Source: Marinisporobacter sp.
GTDB taxonomy: Bacteria > Bacillota > Clostridia > Peptostreptococcales > Thermotaleaceae
Reading direction: 5' to 3'
NCBI GenBank assembly: GCA_025210395.1
Contig: JAOARV010000048.1
Span: 1-64,000, forward strand
DNA: 64,000 nucleotides
Both the position numbers and the translations under genes were made by a program. The notes under the pieces were generated by a model. It was not told where the DNA came from, ran no database searches, and was given only the letters and a program-made list of their open reading frames with translations. Position 1 is the stretch's first letter; each line of letters starts with the position of its first letter. Below, piece after piece: positions 32,832 through 41,408 of this stretch.

Positions 32832-33767
32832 ATGGAGAATCGATTGATTGCATCTTCGTCTCCCCATATTAGGGCAGATGAATCTGTAAATAAAATAATG
32901 CGAGATGTTGTTATTGCATTGCTTCCTGCTACACTCGCAGGTGTATATTTCTTTAGAATGGGAGCTGTGAAAGTAATTTTAGCTGCTGTAATTGCTGCAG
33001 TACTAACAGAAGCAGCTATTCAAAAAATTAGTAAAAAACCAGTTACAATCAATGACTGGAGTGCTGTAGTTACAGGATTATTATTAGCTTTTAATATTCC
33101 AGCTAGTGCACCTTGGTGGATTCCTGTGATTGGATCTATTTTTGCTATTGCTATAGTAAAACAAGTATTTGGTGGACTTGGTCATAACTTTATGAATCCA
33201 GCTTTAGCTGCACGTGCAATGCTACTTGCTTCATGGCCAGTTCAAATGACAGCTTGGGTAAAACCAGGAACAGATGCTGTAAGTACAGCTACAACGTTAG
33301 GAATATTAAAAGAAGGTACAGGTGATGCACTTCCTTCATTAGCTGAGTTAATTATAGGAAATGTTGGAGGATGTATTGGAGAAACATCAGCATTACTTTT
33401 AATTATTGGTGGAGTTTATCTTGTGTATAGAGGTGTGATTACGCCAAGAGTTCCAGTGATTTATATAGGAACAGTAGCTGTACTTATGCTGATTTTTGGT
33501 GGATTTGATATGACTTATATGCTTACAAATGTTTTTGCAGGTGGATTGATGATTGGTGCTATTTATATGGCAACAGACTATGCTTCATCACCTGTAACAC
33601 CAAAAGGACAAATCATTTTTGCCCTTGGATGTGGTATTTTAACTGCTGTTATTAGAAAATTTGGTGGGTATCCAGAGGGAGTATCTTATTCAATACTTGT
33701 AATGAACGTGGCAGCGCCACTTATTGATAAGTATACAAGCCCAAGAGTATTTGGGGAGGTGAAGTAA
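32832..33767 (+). CDS. rnfD: Rnf complex subunit D
   Basis: Start at 32832 behind GGAGGG, not the ATG at 32814 that precedes that site. The protein has about ten membrane spans and a covalent-FMN motif VSTATTLG (Thr flavin site) about residue 154. It is a membrane subunit linked to Na+ or H+ movement. The flavin is attached by ApbE, encoded at 47783 in this window. The stop abuts the ATG of rnfG. Confidence 0.95.
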   Translation: MENRLIASSSPHIRADESVNKIMRDVVIALLPATLAGVYFFRMGAVKVILAAVIAAVLTEAAIQKISKKPVTINDWSAVVTGLLLAFNIPASAPWWIPVIGSIFAIAIVKQVFGGLGHNFMNPALAARAMLLASWPVQMTAWVKPGTDAVSTATTLGILKEGTGDALPSLAELIIGNVGGCIGETSALLLIIGGVYLVYRGVITPRVPVIYIGTVAVLMLIFGGFDMTYMLTNVFAGGLMIGAIYMATDYASSPVTPKGQIIFALGCGILTAVIRKFGGYPEGVSYSILVMNVAAPLIDKYTSPRVFGEVK

Positions 33768-34328
33768 ATGAAAGAAATAGGAAAATTAGGAATAATTCTT
33801 TTCATTATTTCAGCTGTAGCTGCTACTTTACTTGGATATACAAACGATGTAACAAAGGGACCTATTGAGGAGCAAATGATCCAAGCCAATACAAAGGCAC
33901 GTCAAACAGTTCTTCCAGATGCTACTGAGTTTGAAAAAGTAGAAAGCTCAGAATATGAAGGATATGAAAATATTGTTGAAGCATATAAAGGTTTAAAGGA
34001 TGGAGAGGTTGTAGGATATACAATTAAGACTAATCCAAATGGATATGGTGGACCTGTTGAGATTATGATAGGACTCGGAATGGATGAAGTGGTTACTGGA
34101 GTAAATATCGGAAATCATTCAGAAACACCTGGTCTTGGTGCAAAAGCATCTGGAGAATTTAAAGATCAATATAATGGAAAAAGTACACAAAATGATTTAA
34201 TGGTTATTAAATCAGGTACGCTAAAAGATAATGAAATTATGGCTATTTCAGGAGCTACTATTACTTCAAAAGCAGTGACGACAGGAGTAAATAGTGCACT
34301 TAAATTATTTAATGAGAAATTAAAGTAG
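33768..34328 (+). CDS. rnfG: Rnf complex subunit G
   Basis: One N-terminal span (LGIILFIISAVAATLLGYTN) and an outside FMN-binding domain with GLGAKASGEFKDQY and the flavinylation motif ISGATITSKAVTTGV, whose Thr carries FMN. The 186-residue length is usual. GGGGAGGTG lies at the end of rnfD as its ribosome binding site. Confidence 0.95.
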   Translation: MKEIGKLGIILFIISAVAATLLGYTNDVTKGPIEEQMIQANTKARQTVLPDATEFEKVESSEYEGYENIVEAYKGLKDGEVVGYTIKTNPNGYGGPVEIMIGLGMDEVVTGVNIGNHSETPGLGAKASGEFKDQYNGKSTQNDLMVIKSGTLKDNEIMAISGATITSKAVTTGVNSALKLFNEKLK

Positions 34329-34344
34329 TTTTGGGGGTGACGAA

Positions 34345-34947
34345 ATGAAGTTAGGAAAAACATTTATGAACGGGATCTTATTAGAAAACCCGATTTTCAT
34401 ACAAATGCTAGGAATGTGTCCAACTCTTGCTGTTACTACATCAGCAGAAAATGGTGTTGGAATGGGACTTGCGACAACTGCTGTTTTAATAGGATCGAAT
34501 ATAGTAATTTCATTACTAAAAAAGGTGATACCTAGTAAGATTCGTATACCAGCATTTATCGTTGTTATTGCAAGTTTTGTTACGGTTATACAGATGTTAT
34601 TAAAGGCATATCTTCCTGCACTAGATAGTCAACTAGGATTATTTATTCCACTGATCGTTGTTAACTGTGTTATATTAGGAAGAGCAGAAGCATTTGCATC
34701 TAAAAATTCTGTAGCAGCATCAGCTGTAGATGGAATTGGTATGGGATTAGGATTTACTTTAGCACTTACTATTCTTGGAAGTGTTAGAGAAATATTAGGA
34801 GCGGGTGCTATATTTGGAAAAGTTTTATTTGGAGCATCTTTTGAGCCTGCTTTAATTATGATTCTTCCTCCAGGTGCTTTTCTTGCTTTAGGACTATTGT
34901 TAGCCCTTTTAAATTATTTTCAATCTAGAAAAGCTACTCAAAATTAA
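34345..34947 (+). CDS. rnfE: Rnf complex subunit E
   Basis: A 200-residue, six-span membrane protein with [20 protein letters not shown] and [20 protein letters not shown], the signature of the E/A pair. It and RnfA carry conserved Cys in the membrane (here in LGMCPT and VNCVILG) that are proposed to hold a Fe-S cluster. GGGGGTG before the ATG. Confidence 0.95.
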   Translation: MKLGKTFMNGILLENPIFIQMLGMCPTLAVTTSAENGVGMGLATTAVLIGSNIVISLLKKVIPSKIRIPAFIVVIASFVTVIQMLLKAYLPALDSQLGLFIPLIVVNCVILGRAEAFASKNSVAASAVDGIGMGLGFTLALTILGSVREILGAGAIFGKVLFGASFEPALIMILPPGAFLALGLLLALLNYFQSRKATQN

Positions 34948-34961
34948 AGGAGGGAAAGAAT

Positions 34962-35543
34962 GTGGATGTAAAAGGATTATTTGTTATTCTTGTTAGTGGG
35001 ATATTAGTAAATAACTTTGTATTATCAAAATTCTTAGGAATTTGTCCGTTTTTAGGAGTATCAAAGCAAGTTGAAACAGCTTCTGGTATGGGAATGGCTG
35101 TTACATTTGTTATGACCATTGCATCTATTATCACATATTTTATACAACATGCGATTTTAGAGCCTTTTGGGTTAGGATACTTGCAGACAATTGCTTTTAT
35201 ATTAGTAATTGCTGCATTAGTACAGTTTGTAGAAATGGTTATTCAAAAGGTAAGTCCAACCCTTTATCAAGCATTAGGAGTTTATTTACCACTTATTACA
35301 ACAAACTGTGCAGTACTTGGTTTAACAATTTTAAATATTCAGTCTGGATATAATTTAATTGAAACAATCGTAAATGCTATTGGAGCAGCAGTTGGTTTTT
35401 CATTAGCGATTATTTTATTTGCTGGTATTAGAGAACGTCTTGTGATCGCAGATGTACCTAGCGTGTTTAAAGGATTTCCAGTAGCGTTGATTACAGCAAG
35501 TTTAATGGCTATCGCATTTTTAGGATTTGCTGGACTTGTGTAA
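34962..35543 (+). CDS. rnfA: Rnf complex subunit A
   Basis: GTG start behind AGGAGGG. Six spans; [20 protein letters not shown] and [11 protein letters not shown] match RnfA and parallel RnfE in inverted topology. 193 residues is standard. It lies 14 bases after rnfE and 15 before rnfB. Confidence 0.95.
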   Translation: MDVKGLFVILVSGILVNNFVLSKFLGICPFLGVSKQVETASGMGMAVTFVMTIASIITYFIQHAILEPFGLGYLQTIAFILVIAALVQFVEMVIQKVSPTLYQALGVYLPLITTNCAVLGLTILNIQSGYNLIETIVNAIGAAVGFSLAIILFAGIRERLVIADVPSVFKGFPVALITASLMAIAFLGFAGLV

Positions 35544-35558
35544 AAGGAGGGAAAGGAT

Positions 35559-36542
35559 ATGGATTTATCAACAATTTTAGGCCCTGTTGCTAGTTTAGGA
35601 GGAATGGGACTATTATTTGGAGCTGGACTTGCATATGCTTCTCAAAAATTTGCAGTGGAAGTAGATCCTAGAGTAACTGCAATTAATGAAGCACTTCCAG
35701 GAGCAAATTGTGGAGGGTGTGGATTTCCAGGTTGTGGAGGACTTGCAAATGCAATTGTTGAAGGAAAAGCACCTGTAAATGGATGTCCTGTTGGTGGTGC
35801 TGAGTGCGCCAGCAAAATTGCTGAAGTTATGGGTGTAGAAGCAGGAGCAGGAGTGAGAAAGGTAGCAAAGGTTTTATGTAGTGGAGATAATAAAAATTGT
35901 AAGGAAAAATACGATTACTATGGGATTCAAGATTGTAAAGCAGCAGCTATGGTTTCAGGAGGAAGTAAGGGGTGTGCTTATGGCTGTTTAGGTCTTGGTA
36001 CTTGCGTGGATGTTTGTCCATTTGGAGCTATTGAGATTACAGATGGAAAGATTGCAAGAATCATTCCTGAGAAATGTACAGCATGTGGAAAGTGTATAGA
36101 AGCTTGTCCAAAGAGTGTAATTGGTCTTGTACCATTTGAGCAAGATGTTATTATAGAATGTAATAACAAGGACAGAGGAAAAGCTGTTAAGGACCAATGT
36201 AGTGTTGGATGTATAGGATGTCAGTTATGTGTGAAAGCTTGTCCTTTTGAAGCTATAACTTTTGAAAATAATCTTGCTAAAATCGATTATGAAAAATGTA
36301 AAAACTGTATGTTATGTGCAGAAAAATGTCCTACAGGTGCAATTTATGCAAATTTTGAGAATCGAAAAAAAGCAGAAATTATTGAAGAAAATTGTATAGG
36401 ATGTACTATTTGTGCAAAACAATGTCCTGTGGATGCTATTGAAGGCGAATTGAAGCAGGTACACAAGGTGTTAGAGGATAAATGTATAGGATGTGGAGCT
36501 TGTGCAGCAAAATGTCCTAAGAAGACAATTGTTATGAAGTAA
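35559..36542 (+). CDS. rnfB: Rnf complex subunit B, ferredoxin-rich
   Basis: An N-terminal span, then the 4Fe-4S domain ANCGGCGFPGCGGLANA, then six more ferredoxin-type Cys sets (around residues 143-154, 171-181, 209-223, 247-257, 275-285 and 304-314; e.g. CTACGKCIEACP, CKNCMLCAEKCP, CIGCGACAAKCP). The protein is 327 residues, longer than proteobacterial RnfB. It receives electrons from reduced ferredoxin. It closes the operon and is followed by a terminator. Confidence 0.95.
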   Translation: MDLSTILGPVASLGGMGLLFGAGLAYASQKFAVEVDPRVTAINEALPGANCGGCGFPGCGGLANAIVEGKAPVNGCPVGGAECASKIAEVMGVEAGAGVRKVAKVLCSGDNKNCKEKYDYYGIQDCKAAAMVSGGSKGCAYGCLGLGTCVDVCPFGAIEITDGKIARIIPEKCTACGKCIEACPKSVIGLVPFEQDVIIECNNKDRGKAVKDQCSVGCIGCQLCVKACPFEAITFENNLAKIDYEKCKNCMLCAEKCPTGAIYANFENRKKAEIIEENCIGCTICAKQCPVDAIEGELKQVHKVLEDKCIGCGACAAKCPKKTIVMK

Positions 36543-36543
36543 A

Positions 36544-36578
36544 TAAAAGAGCATGCCAAAAGGCATGTTCTTTTATTT
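36544..36578 (+). terminator. Terminator of the rnf operon
   Basis: TAAAAGAGCATGCC pairs with GGCATGTTCTTTTA (one mismatch) and is followed by TTTA. Confidence 0.85.
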
Positions 36579-36733
36579 ACCATAATAACAAATAAATTTC
36601 ATACTTGTAATGGACATATCAAAATGTTAAACTTAAGTTATATGAGCATATGAGAATTATATTATAGGAATAAATTAAGTATAAACATATGCAGTTTTTG
36701 GTAAAATAAAAATAAATATGTGAGATGGAAATC

Positions 36734-37108
36734 ATGACAAAATGGGATAAAATGCTTATAATAACGGTTATTTTTTTTGCGATCATAGGGATGTTTTGGG
36801 TAAAAGGAATAAGTACTAATGATGAACATTTATATTTAATCATTGAAGTGGATGGAAAAGAGTATAAAAAGATGTCCTTAGATGGTTCAAATACCAAAAA
36901 AACTATTGAAATGAATACAAGATATGGGCATAGTGTAATTGAAATGGATGGTAGGGGTGCTAGATTTTTAGAATCTGATTGTAAGGATCAACTATGTGTA
37001 AAGATGGACAAAATTACAAAAGCCAATCAAACAAGTATTTGCTTGCCGAATAGAGTATCTATTAAAATAATATCTAAAGAATCAGATCTAGATATAATCA
37101 GCTATTAA
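36734..37108 (+). CDS. NusG domain II-containing protein
   Basis: A membrane span (MLIITVIFFAIIGMFWVKGI) precedes a single NusG_II domain (YLIIEVDGKEYKKMSLDG, DGRGARFLESDCKDQLCV). ATG at 36734 is preceded by GAGATGG; an in-frame ATG at 36725 is the alternative. In Clostridia this small gene often lies next to Rnf or FMN-binding genes and a Gx transporter, as here. Function unknown. Confidence 0.85.
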   Translation: MTKWDKMLIITVIFFAIIGMFWVKGISTNDEHLYLIIEVDGKEYKKMSLDGSNTKKTIEMNTRYGHSVIEMDGRGARFLESDCKDQLCVKMDKITKANQTSICLPNRVSIKIISKESDLDIISY

Positions 37109-37123
37109 AGAAAGGACTATATT

Positions 37124-37624
37124 ATGAAAATAAAAAAAGTAATCTATTTGGCATTGATTACAGCGATAGGGATTGCACTACACATATTAGAGTCTTCTAT
37201 ATCTTTACCAATTAGTACTGTACCTGGAGCAAAATTAGGACTGGCGAATATTGTGAATTTAGTGACTTTGGTAGTATTTGGTGTCCGAGAAGCTTTGGTA
37301 GTTAGCATGTTAAGGTGTTTTGTAGCTGCTCTTGGAACAGGGGCTGTTACAGGTTTTTTTTATAGTATAGCAGGTTCAGTATTAAGTACTATAGCTATGT
37401 GGATTGTATACAAGTATTTTCCGAAATACTTTAGCCTAATTGGAGTAAGTGTTTTCGGAGCATTAGCACATAATATTGCTCAACTTACTGTTGCAAGTTT
37501 GATGATTGAAAATTATCTTATTTTTACATATTTACCTATAATGATGATGATTAGCCTTTTTACTGGTTACTTTGTTGGTTTAGTGGCTATATATACATCT
37601 AATCATTTGAGGAGAATATTGTAA
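37124..37624 (+). CDS. Gx transporter family / heptaprenyl diphosphate synthase component I
   Basis: A 166-residue protein of about five spans with LESSISLPISTVPGAKLGLA and NIVNLVTLVVFGVREALVVS, the features of the Gx/Hpre_diP_synt_I family. Such proteins may be S-component-like transporters despite the old synthase name. AAAGGAC site; 15 bases after the NusG_II gene and almost joined to maf. Confidence 0.85.
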   Translation: MKIKKVIYLALITAIGIALHILESSISLPISTVPGAKLGLANIVNLVTLVVFGVREALVVSMLRCFVAALGTGAVTGFFYSIAGSVLSTIAMWIVYKYFPKYFSLIGVSVFGALAHNIAQLTVASLMIENYLIFTYLPIMMMISLFTGYFVGLVAIYTSNHLRRIL

Positions 37625-37665
37625 AATTGGATAGACATATAGTTTTGTGGATTGTAGGTGAAAAA

Positions 37666-38244
37666 ATGAAGAAAATCATATTAGCATCCAGTTCCCCAAG
37701 AAGAAAGGAAATTCTTGAGCAATTTGGAATAACTTTTGAAGTGAGGAAAGGAAATATAGAAGAAAAAATAAATCCAGAAGAAAAGCCAGAGCAAATTGCC
37801 ATGAGTTTAGCCTTTGAAAAAGCAATAGCAGTTTCAAAGGAATGTGAAAAAGGTGAAATTGTTATTGGGGCTGATACAATTGTTGTGAAAAATAAAATAT
37901 TGGGTAAGCCTCAGAATTTTGAAGAAGCTTTTAATATGTTAAAGCTCCTTCAAGATGATATTCATTATGTAATTACAGGAGTTGCAGTAATAGAAACTGG
38001 AACCTATAATAAATTTGTAAGTTTTGAAAAAACAAAGGTAAAAATGAAACCATTGACAGAGGAGATCATTAAAAGGTATATTGATACAGGAGAAGTATGG
38101 GATAAAGCCGGCTCTTATGGGATTCAAGGAAAAGGTGCGGCTCTTATAGAATGGATTTATGGAGATTACTTTAATGTAGTTGGATTACCTATATCAAGAT
38201 TGCAAAGTATATTTAGTAAGCATTTTGACTTCGAACTTATTTAG
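37666..38244 (+). CDS. maf: Maf-type nucleoside triphosphate pyrophosphatase
   Basis: Start at 37666 (GTAGGTG site) gives MKKIILASSSPRRKEILEQF, the signature start. ADTIVV, KPQNFEEAFNML and GSYGIQGKGAALIE are the other conserved blocks. It hydrolyses dTTP/UTP or modified nucleotides and is linked to septum control. Precedes radC and mreBCD, the conserved order in Firmicutes. Confidence 0.95.
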   Translation: MKKIILASSSPRRKEILEQFGITFEVRKGNIEEKINPEEKPEQIAMSLAFEKAIAVSKECEKGEIVIGADTIVVKNKILGKPQNFEEAFNMLKLLQDDIHYVITGVAVIETGTYNKFVSFEKTKVKMKPLTEEIIKRYIDTGEVWDKAGSYGIQGKGAALIEWIYGDYFNVVGLPISRLQSIFSKHFDFELI

Positions 38245-38263
38245 GACAAGGTGTGATAAAATA

Positions 38264-38959
38264 GTGAATAAAGAGGATCATCTTTCTATTAAAGAAATGG
38301 CTAAAAGTGAAAGACCAAGGGAAAAACTAATAAATTTTGGCGTAAGTAGCTTATCTAATGCAGAGCTGTTGGCTATTTTAATTAGAACGGGTACGAAAGA
38401 AGCTTCAGCTATTGATTTAGCACAAAGAGTTTTATCTGCAAGAGAAGATGGGTTAAGGTATTTAGGAGATTGTACGACGGATGAATTAAGTCATTTAAAA
38501 GGAATAGGTAAAACAAAGGCTTGTCAGATTATAGCTGCTGTGGAATTAGGAAAAAGACTTTCTATGAGTACGTCAAAGGCTAGATTAAACATTAAGTCTC
38601 CTAGGGATGTAGCCAATATTTTTATGGAAGAGATGCGATATTATAAAAAAGAATATTTCAAGAGCATATTATTAAATACAAAAAACCAAATTATTGCTAA
38701 TGAAGATATTTCTATTGGCAGCTTAAATAGTTCATTGGTTCATCCAAGAGAAGTATTTGTGGGTGCTATAAGAAAAAGCGCTTCTTCTATTATTCTTATG
38801 CATAATCATCCTAGTGGTAATCCAAATCCAAGCAATGAAGATATAAAAATCACAAAAAGACTAATTGAAGCAGGAAAAATTATTGGTATTGAAGTTTTAG
38901 ATCATATTATTATTGGTGATGGGCAGTTTATAAGCTTAAAAGAGATATCTATTATATAA
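38264..38959 (+). CDS. radC: RadC family JAB-type protein
   Basis: GTG at 38264 gives a 231-residue product starting VNKEDHLSIKEMAKSERPRE, normal for RadC; the longer frame from 38180 overlaps maf. HhH region HLKGIGKTKACQIIAAVELG and metal site MHNHPSGNPNPSNEDIKIT (HxH...D) are intact. Despite the name, a repair role is not proven. The gene lies between maf and mreB. Confidence 0.9.
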   Translation: MNKEDHLSIKEMAKSERPREKLINFGVSSLSNAELLAILIRTGTKEASAIDLAQRVLSAREDGLRYLGDCTTDELSHLKGIGKTKACQIIAAVELGKRLSMSTSKARLNIKSPRDVANIFMEEMRYYKKEYFKSILLNTKNQIIANEDISIGSLNSSLVHPREVFVGAIRKSASSIILMHNHPSGNPNPSNEDIKITKRLIEAGKIIGIEVLDHIIIGDGQFISLKEISII

Positions 38960-38984
38960 AGAAGGTTAGGAAGGAGCAGATTGA

Positions 38985-40019
38985 ATGGGATTATTTAATT
39001 ACTTTTCAAAGGATATGGGAATAGATTTAGGAACAGCTAATACACTTGTATATATTAGAGGAAGAGGGATTGTAGTAAGAGAACCTTCTGTAGTGGCGAT
39101 ACAAGAAGATACAAAGGAAGTTTTAGCAGTAGGACAAGAAGCTAAACAAATGATAGGAAGAACTCCTGGAAATATTATTGCTATTAGACCTTTAAAAGAT
39201 GGTGTAATAGCTGATTTTGATATAACGCAAAGTATGTTAAAATATTTTATTAAAAGAGCTTATCCTAAAAAATCTTTATTATTTGCTCCTCGAGTAGTAG
39301 TAGGAGTACCATCTGGTGTTACAGAAGTTGAAAGAAGATCTGTTGAGGAAGCAGCTCTTCAAGCTGGAGCAAAGGAGGCTTATCTTATTGAAGAGCCTAT
39401 GGCTGCAGCTATAGGAGCTGGACTTCCAGTAGAAGAGCCTACAGGAAGTATGGTTGTAGATATTGGTGGAGGGACAACAGAAATTGCAGTAATTTCTTTA
39501 GGAGGAATTGTAACAAGTAGATCTGTTAGAGTCGGTGGAGACGAATTAGATGAATCGATTGTTCAATATATTAAAAAAGAATATAGTTTAATGATTGGAG
39601 AAAGAACAGCTGAAGAAATAAAGGTAACAATTGGCTCAGCTTTTGCCAAAGTAAAAGAAGAAAAAATGGCAATAAGAGGAAGAGACTTGGTTTCAGGGTT
39701 GCCGAAAACTTTAACCATTACATCAACAGAGATATTAGAAGCATTACATGAGCCTATTAATACAATTATTGAAGCTATCAAGTATACTTTAGAAAAAACT
39801 CCACCAGAACTTGCTGCAGATATTATGGAACAAGGAATTATGCTTACTGGTGGTGGGGCTCTTTTAGATGGATTTAATAAACTGGTACGAAAAGAGACGG
39901 GTATGCCTGTTCATATTGCTGAGGAACCACTTGATTGTGTTGCATTAGGCACAGGGAAAACAATTGAAGAGATTGAGACATTAAAACGAGTACTTATTTC
40001 TTCGAAGAGACTTAGATAA
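38985..40019 (+). CDS. mreB: Rod-shape actin MreB
   Basis: Actin-like ATP motifs: [10 protein letters not shown] near 12, [16 protein letters not shown] near 161 and [11 protein letters not shown] near 287. 344 residues with no extension. It polymerises under the membrane and steers the elongasome. AAGGAG site; next mreC after 14 bases. Confidence 0.95.
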   Translation: MGLFNYFSKDMGIDLGTANTLVYIRGRGIVVREPSVVAIQEDTKEVLAVGQEAKQMIGRTPGNIIAIRPLKDGVIADFDITQSMLKYFIKRAYPKKSLLFAPRVVVGVPSGVTEVERRSVEEAALQAGAKEAYLIEEPMAAAIGAGLPVEEPTGSMVVDIGGGTTEIAVISLGGIVTSRSVRVGGDELDESIVQYIKKEYSLMIGERTAEEIKVTIGSAFAKVKEEKMAIRGRDLVSGLPKTLTITSTEILEALHEPINTIIEAIKYTLEKTPPELAADIMEQGIMLTGGGALLDGFNKLVRKETGMPVHIAEEPLDCVALGTGKTIEEIETLKRVLISSKRLR

Positions 40020-40033
40020 AGTGGTGAGAAGTT

Positions 40034-40888
40034 ATGAAAAAACTAGTGAAAAGGGGAACAAAGATGATAGTAACATTTGTTACTATCATTCTCGTTATTG
40101 TAATGGGGATTACTATAGGTGGTAGAGCAAAGGTAACCATGCCTGAAAATATAATTGGTAAAATAGTAACCCCTGTACAAGAAATATTTTATAAAGGGGG
40201 ACAAGGAGCTAGGGATTTAGTAAGTTCGTTATTTACCTTTAGAACCATTGCAAAGGAAAATGAAGAATTAAAAAAAGAGTTAGAAAAACTTAACCAGAAA
40301 GTAATACAATTATCTCTTACAAGAGATGAACTAAGGGAACTAAGAAATTTATATGGTGTACTTAATTATGTAAAAGAGAATCAGAAGAATAATTATGTAA
40401 CAGCAAGCATTACAGGAAAAGATATTGGAAACTGGTTTAATATATTTACTATCGATGCAGGAAAGAATCAAGGAATAAAAAAAGATAGTACAGTCATGAA
40501 TGGAGAAGGTTTAATTGGGAAAGTTTTTGAACTAGGAGATGACTGGTCTAAAGTCGTAACGATTATAGATAATAAAAGCTCTGTAAGCTTTCAAGTTCTA
40601 AGGAACAACCAATATATTGGAGTGGTTAGAGGAAGTGTGGGGGTTGGTAGAGAAAGCGAAACAGGGGAACTTAAGGGGTATTTAATTGATCCGGAGGCAG
40701 ATGTTTTAGCTGGAGATAAATTGATTACATCAGGACTGAGTATGTATGAAAAAGGAATACTCGTTGGTGAAATTAAAGAAGTTATAAAAAAGGAACATGA
40801 ACTTTTAAAAAATATTGTAGTAGAACCTACAGTGAATTTCAAAAAATTAGATAAAGTATTTATTATAATACCTGATCAATTAAATTAA
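40034..40888 (+). CDS. mreC: Rod-shape protein MreC
   Basis: Short basic N-terminus, one span (MIVTFVTIILVIVMGITIGG), a coiled coil (about 70-110, KENEELKKELEKLNQKV) and beta domains (NGEGLIGKVFELGDDWSKVV). It bridges MreB and PBP2 outside the membrane. TGGTGAG precedes the ATG. Confidence 0.95.
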   Translation: MKKLVKRGTKMIVTFVTIILVIVMGITIGGRAKVTMPENIIGKIVTPVQEIFYKGGQGARDLVSSLFTFRTIAKENEELKKELEKLNQKVIQLSLTRDELRELRNLYGVLNYVKENQKNNYVTASITGKDIGNWFNIFTIDAGKNQGIKKDSTVMNGEGLIGKVFELGDDWSKVVTIIDNKSSVSFQVLRNNQYIGVVRGSVGVGRESETGELKGYLIDPEADVLAGDKLITSGLSMYEKGILVGEIKEVIKKEHELLKNIVVEPTVNFKKLDKVFIIIPDQLN

Positions 40889-40901
40889 AGGAGTTACAGG
40901 T

Positions 40902-41402
40902 ATGAGAGCATTAATTGTTTCGTTAATTATCATAATAAATTTTTTAATACAATCTACTTTTTTACAAAATTTTAGAATATTAGGGATTCTCCCTAATACG
41001 AGCTTAATTATTGTTGTGGGATTTTCCATTTTATGGGGAAAGAAAAATGGAGCTATAGTTGGATTTTTTACAGGAATGATACAAGATATATTATTAGGAT
41101 ATATGATAGGCGTTAATCCCCTCATTTATATGTTAATAGGTTATAATATTGGAATTCTAGAAAAGAAAATCTATAAAGATAATCATTTAGCACCTATATT
41201 TTTCACAACAATTTCTACTGTAGTATATCATTTAATGTACTATGTTATTATGTATACGGCTAATAATGGAGTAAACATAGTTTTTCTGTTTAGAAAAATA
41301 ATATTATTAGAAGTTATATATAATGCTATTTTATCTATATTTATTTATAGAATTTTATATAAAATTACGAAACATCCCTATATGAAAGTAAAAACAAGGT
41401 GA
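40902..41402 (+). CDS. mreD: Rod-shape protein MreD
   Basis: A 166-residue protein with about five spans and the conserved ILPNTSLIIVVGFSILWG and GFFTGMIQDILLGYMIGVNP segments. It is the integral membrane partner of MreC. AAGGAG site, stop followed after six bases by the PBP2 gene. Confidence 0.95.
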   Translation: MRALIVSLIIIINFLIQSTFLQNFRILGILPNTSLIIVVGFSILWGKKNGAIVGFFTGMIQDILLGYMIGVNPLIYMLIGYNIGILEKKIYKDNHLAPIFFTTISTVVYHLMYYVIMYTANNGVNIVFLFRKIILLEVIYNAILSIFIYRILYKITKHPYMKVKTR

Positions 41403-41408
41403 TGAGAA

